DNA from: Cyanosarcina radialis HA8281-LM2
GTDB taxonomy: Bacteria > Cyanobacteriota > Cyanobacteriia > Cyanobacteriales > CCAP-1448
DNA length: 64,000 nt
NCBI GenBank assembly: GCA_019359615.1
Contig: JAHHHA010000003.1
Span: 248,001 to 312,000, forward strand
Reading direction: 5' to 3'
How positions within the stretch are numbered: the first letter of the stretch is position 1; every line of letters begins with the position of its first letter. Position numbers and translations under genes: made by a program. The notes below the pieces were generated by a model. That model had not been told where the DNA came from. It ran no database searches and saw only the letters and a list, made by a program, of their open reading frames with translations. Shown in pieces: positions 61,336 through 64,000 of this stretch.

Positions 61336-62925
61336 ATGGATCTCAATCACCTGCTGGTTTGGCTTGTTAGTATTTCTTGCTTTTCGCTCCTAATTCGATC
61401 GACTCGCCTGCCCAAAGGGGAGAATCGCGGCTGGCTCTTGGTTTCTGGAGCGATATTGGCAGTTACAGCCCTGCTGGGATGGCTCAATTTTGCTATCGCT
61501 GGTTGGCTCGGTGGCAGCTTGTGGGCAATTTTCATCGTGGTGCCCGTGCTGATAATGCAGCAGATGAACCGCCTAATTTTTCAAGAACGCTACGGTAGAG
61601 CTAGACGATTAGCAGCGATTTTGCGCTGGCTGCATCCGGCTGATGGTTACTGGGAACAGCCTCAACTATTGCAGGCTTTAGATTTAGGCCAGCGGGGACA
61701 AATGGAGCGGGCAAGCGCGATTCTCAACCGTTACCGCGACACTACTAGCTCTCTAGGCCGTGCGGCAAAGGCTCTATTGTATCGCATGGACAATCGGTGG
61801 GCAGAGTTACTGATGTGGATGCAAAGTAGCATCCCCTCAGAACAGTTATACCAAAGCCCGACGCTGCTCAGTTTATACTTGCGAGGTTTGGGAGAAACCG
61901 GAGATTTAAACGGTTTACTGCACGAGTGGGAACGCTGGAAAAGCAACTTAGAAAACTCTGGCAACTTAGGAACGCTAAATTTAGTCAGAATGTTCGTCTT
62001 GGCATTTAGCGGCCGAACTGAAGAAGTGCAGAGATCGTTCGATCGCTCCTTGAATAACTATTCTGGCAATACTCGCCAATTTTGGTTAGCTACTGCCAAC
62101 CTCGCTGCTGGCAATCGCGCCCTCGCTGAAGAACAACTGCTAGCCTTGCGAGATCCCCATAACATTCCTTTAAACAATGCCATTACTTGGCGTTTATCTC
62201 ACCCCGATATTAACGCCGATCGGGTACTTACTCAAACATCGAGACAGATTATCGATCGCACAGTAGCAGAATCATACCAAGACGATCGCTATGGTGGGGC
62301 GCTCGCTTTTAGCAACAAGAAAGCCTATGTCACTTATGGAATTATCTGCTTGAATTTGTTGGTATTTGCCTTAGAAAAAAGAGCGGGAGTTAGCGAAAAC
62401 TTTGGAGATATCAAAAATATTGAGATTTTATATCGACTAGGCGCATTAGTTCCAGAAGTAGTTTGGCAGGGAGAATGGTGGCGGTTATTAACTGCTACTT
62501 TCTTGCACTATGGCTGGTTGCACCTCTCGTTAAATATGCTCGGTTTGTATTTTCTGGGCGCGTTTGTAGAATCAGCTTTAGGAATTTGGAGATACTTGCT
62601 TGCCTACTTAATTAGCGGGGTGGGGTCGATGCTAGTTATTACCTTGGTAGCTGTAGTTGCAGCACCTCAAGAGCCGCAAATTGTCGTCGGTGCATCAGGC
62701 GCGATTATGGGCATGATAGGAGTCATGGCGGCAATTTTGCTTCAAGGTTGGCGCAAAGAAAAATCTCGCCTAGCGGCTAAGCGTTTAAGAGCAGTTCTCT
62801 TCATTATTGGCTTGCAAGTGGTTTTCGATGCCACAACCCCTCACGTCAGCGGTTTAGGTCATATGTCTGGGCTAATTTTGGGCTTTCTCACCGCTAGTTT
62901 ATTGCCACTCAATTTCAAAAAATAA
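61336..62925 (+). CDS. Rhomboid-family intramembrane serine protease with long N-terminal domain
   Basis: 529 residues. The N-terminus has membrane helices (LLVWLVSISCFSLLI, GWLLVSGAILAVTALLGWLNFAIAGWLGGSLWAIFIVVPVLIMQQM). Residues about 95-320 are soluble and TPR-like (LLQALDLGQRGQMERASAILNRYRD, LLHEWERWKSNLENSGNLGTLNLVRMF, FWLATANLAAGNRALAEEQL). The rhomboid core starts about residue 340: NLLVFALEKRAGV, EWWRLLTATFLHYGWLHLSLNMLGLYFLGAFVE, the nucleophile GASGAIMGMIG (Ser454) and the dyad His in GLGHMSGLILGF (His509). Both catalytic residues are present. The TPR-like domain presumably binds partners. A terminator follows. Confidence 0.9.
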   Translation: MDLNHLLVWLVSISCFSLLIRSTRLPKGENRGWLLVSGAILAVTALLGWLNFAIAGWLGGSLWAIFIVVPVLIMQQMNRLIFQERYGRARRLAAILRWLHPADGYWEQPQLLQALDLGQRGQMERASAILNRYRDTTSSLGRAAKALLYRMDNRWAELLMWMQSSIPSEQLYQSPTLLSLYLRGLGETGDLNGLLHEWERWKSNLENSGNLGTLNLVRMFVLAFSGRTEEVQRSFDRSLNNYSGNTRQFWLATANLAAGNRALAEEQLLALRDPHNIPLNNAITWRLSHPDINADRVLTQTSRQIIDRTVAESYQDDRYGGALAFSNKKAYVTYGIICLNLLVFALEKRAGVSENFGDIKNIEILYRLGALVPEVVWQGEWWRLLTATFLHYGWLHLSLNMLGLYFLGAFVESALGIWRYLLAYLISGVGSMLVITLVAVVAAPQEPQIVVGASGAIMGMIGVMAAILLQGWRKEKSRLAAKRLRAVLFIIGLQVVFDATTPHVSGLGHMSGLILGFLTASLLPLNFKK

Positions 62926-62943
62926 CTCGATAATCAAAAAAAT

Positions 62944-62977
62944 AAGGGAGCGAGAAACCCCTTTTCTCTCCTCCCTT
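62944..62977 (+). terminator. Hairpin after the rhomboid gene
   Basis: AAGGGAG (62944-62950) and CTCCCTT (62971-62977), extended inward by GAGAAA/TTTCTC, followed by AATTATT. It begins 18 bp after the stop codon. Confidence 0.65.
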
Positions 62978-63339
62978 AATTATTGCAGTATCAACCTACT
63001 GTAGATAAACTAAACTGAACCTAACATCAAAAGCCAGAAACTTTAATTATTAGCAGCAGAACAGACAGGAAAACAGTTTATTTTTAACCCGTGATGTTAT
63101 GTTTATTTATACTTATCTACTTACATTTAGGAAACATTATCTGTGTATTCACTTAACTGAAGTCTAACACGCCTTTTTGCGATCGTCATCCTCTCCGTAA
63201 ATTTACTGACCTGTTTTATGATTTTTGGCAAAGAAAAGCAATAAGGAGTTCAGAAGTTCAGAATGTAGAGACGTTGCATGCAACGTCTTTACAGTAGTTC
63301 AGGAGGAAAAGAAGGCAAAAGGCAAGAGTTCGATTTTCC
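62978..63339. other. Gap between rhomboid and dapF
   Basis: 362 bases with no gene. 62990-63150 is AT-rich. 63242-63262 are GGAGTTCAGAAGTTCAG units and 63269-63288 is a perfect 20-bp palindrome of AGACGTTGCA arms, related to those in miaA and at 61241. A frame at 63225-63569 runs antisense into dapF and is rejected. Confidence 0.5.
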
Positions 63340-64000
63340 TCAAGTGGGAAGGGAAGAAATACTGCCAGCAAACACTCGTTCGGCGGGACCTGTCATGTAA
63401 ACTCGCCCGTCAGTTGGCGACCATTCAATTTCCAGACAACCCCCAGGCAGTTCGACCGTACAGACGCGATCGCATTTTCCCGTCAGCACGCCAGCGACTA
63501 CAGCAGCACAAGCCCCCGTACCGCAAGCCAAAGTTGCACCTGCACCCCGTTCCCACACCCGCATCTTGAGATAATTCGATCGCACTACTTCAATAAACTC
63601 CGTATTAGTACGGAGAGGAAAACTCGGATGATTTTCAAACTGAGGGCCGAGAGTTTCTAGAGGAATCACTGCTACATCTTTGACAAAGGTAATGCAGTGA
63701 GGATTGCCCATGCTGACGCAGGTAACTTGCCAAGTAGCATCGGCAACGGTTATGGGCAAATCGATCGCTTTTTCCTCACCAGCGGTCAATGTGGTAGGAA
63801 TCTCGGCGGCTGTCAGCCTCGGCATACCCATATCGACCGTCACTCGGCCGTTAGGTTGCAGCTTGGGGATAATAGTTCCAGCTAGGGTATGAATGCGATA
63901 CTCGGTTTTGGCCTTATCGCCCTCTAACTCCGCGACAAACTGAGCCAAACAGCGAATACCATTGCCGCACATCTCTGGTTCCGAGCCATCAGAGTTGAAA
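63340..64000 (-). CDS. dapF: Diaminopimelate epimerase (5' end outside window)
   Basis: About 220 C-terminal residues are visible. At the right edge the frame reads [21 protein letters not shown], containing the first catalytic Cys (MCGNG). The second catalytic motif is [16 protein letters not shown] with its Cys. Also visible are [27 protein letters not shown] and the C-terminal [11 protein letters not shown]. The enzyme interconverts LL- and meso-diaminopimelate for lysine and peptidoglycan synthesis. The start codon lies to the right of the window. Confidence 0.93.
   Translation of the reverse strand, partial: FNSDGSEPEMCGNGIRCLAQFVAELEGDKAKTEYRIHTLAGTIIPKLQPNGRVTVDMGMPRLTAAEIPTTLTAGEEKAIDLPITVADATWQVTCVSMGNPHCITFVKDVAVIPLETLGPQFENHPSFPLRTNTEFIEVVRSNYLKMRVWERGAGATLACGTGACAAVVAGVLTGKCDRVCTVELPGGCLEIEWSPTDGRVYMTGPAERVFAGSISSLPT

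Noticed and set aside
63225-63569. A 114-codon frame at the right end
   Set aside because: It is antisense to dapF over most of its length and starts inside repeat DNA.

Overview
The window is chromosomal DNA from a cyanobacterium. The evidence is the very frequent HIP1 octamer GCGATCGC, genes for cyanobacteria-restricted families (DUF2973/DUF2605 pair, DUF4330, DUF4278, TIGR02652, UPF0182), a PsbY-like photosystem II peptide, a DnaJ-pentapeptide fusion and a pilin-like G/H protein. The many short interspersed repeats (AATTCGCAATT-type, CTCCCCAT-type, GAACTCCT-type, small palindromes, MITE-like elements) suggest a large, repeat-rich genome. I cannot name the species.

Layout. 1-6.7 kb: UPF0182 3' end, gyrA, a small CRISPR array without cas genes abutting a decayed DUF3368 PIN gene, a small conserved protein, an RRM RNA-binding protein and pfkA. 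6.8-9.1 kb: a serine-recombinase gene whose 5' end is duplicated around an inserted DUF433/DUF5615 toxin-antitoxin piece. 9.2-15.4 kb: a hydrolase, two paralogous secreted proteins (one fused to a pilin-like domain) with a third decayed copy, an SLH protein and a PHP phosphoesterase. 15.6-27.8 kb: ftsH, DUF4330, a GT2/radical-SAM pair, a BioD-like/DRTGG protein, an adenylate-forming enzyme and rfbB, with MITE-like repeats between them.

28.0-34.6 kb is the accessory island: an excisionase-like antitoxin/PIN toxin pair, then a tightly coupled operon HerA ATPase - NurA nuclease - DNA methyltransferase, ending next to tRNA-Ala(CGC). The operon is AT-rich and I saw no HIP1 octamer in it. It is the best candidate for an undescribed anti-phage or DNA-processing system here.

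34.6-43.1 kb holds a HAD hydrolase, an AlkB-like dioxygenase and a 5-oxoproline locus (D-glutamate cyclase-like DUF1445, a decayed 5' stub of 5-oxoprolinase and a full fused 5-oxoprolinase), interrupted by a cytosolic periplasmic-binding-like protein. The full oxoprolinase carries several intergenic-type repeats in frame. 43.2-53.8 kb is mostly housekeeping: an MTHFR-like gene, trpS, Uma2, DnaJ-pentapeptide, a possible HPF1-like protein, DUF2973/DUF2605, prfB with a programmed +1 frameshift, tRNA-Thr(UGU), a flavoprotein, rubredoxin and miaA (which has its own in-frame repeat insertion). 54.0-58.9 kb is gyrB split by two inteins of different endonuclease types. The right end has DUF4278, TIGR02652, a gamma carbonic anhydrase-like protein, psbY, a rhomboid protease and the 3' part of dapF.
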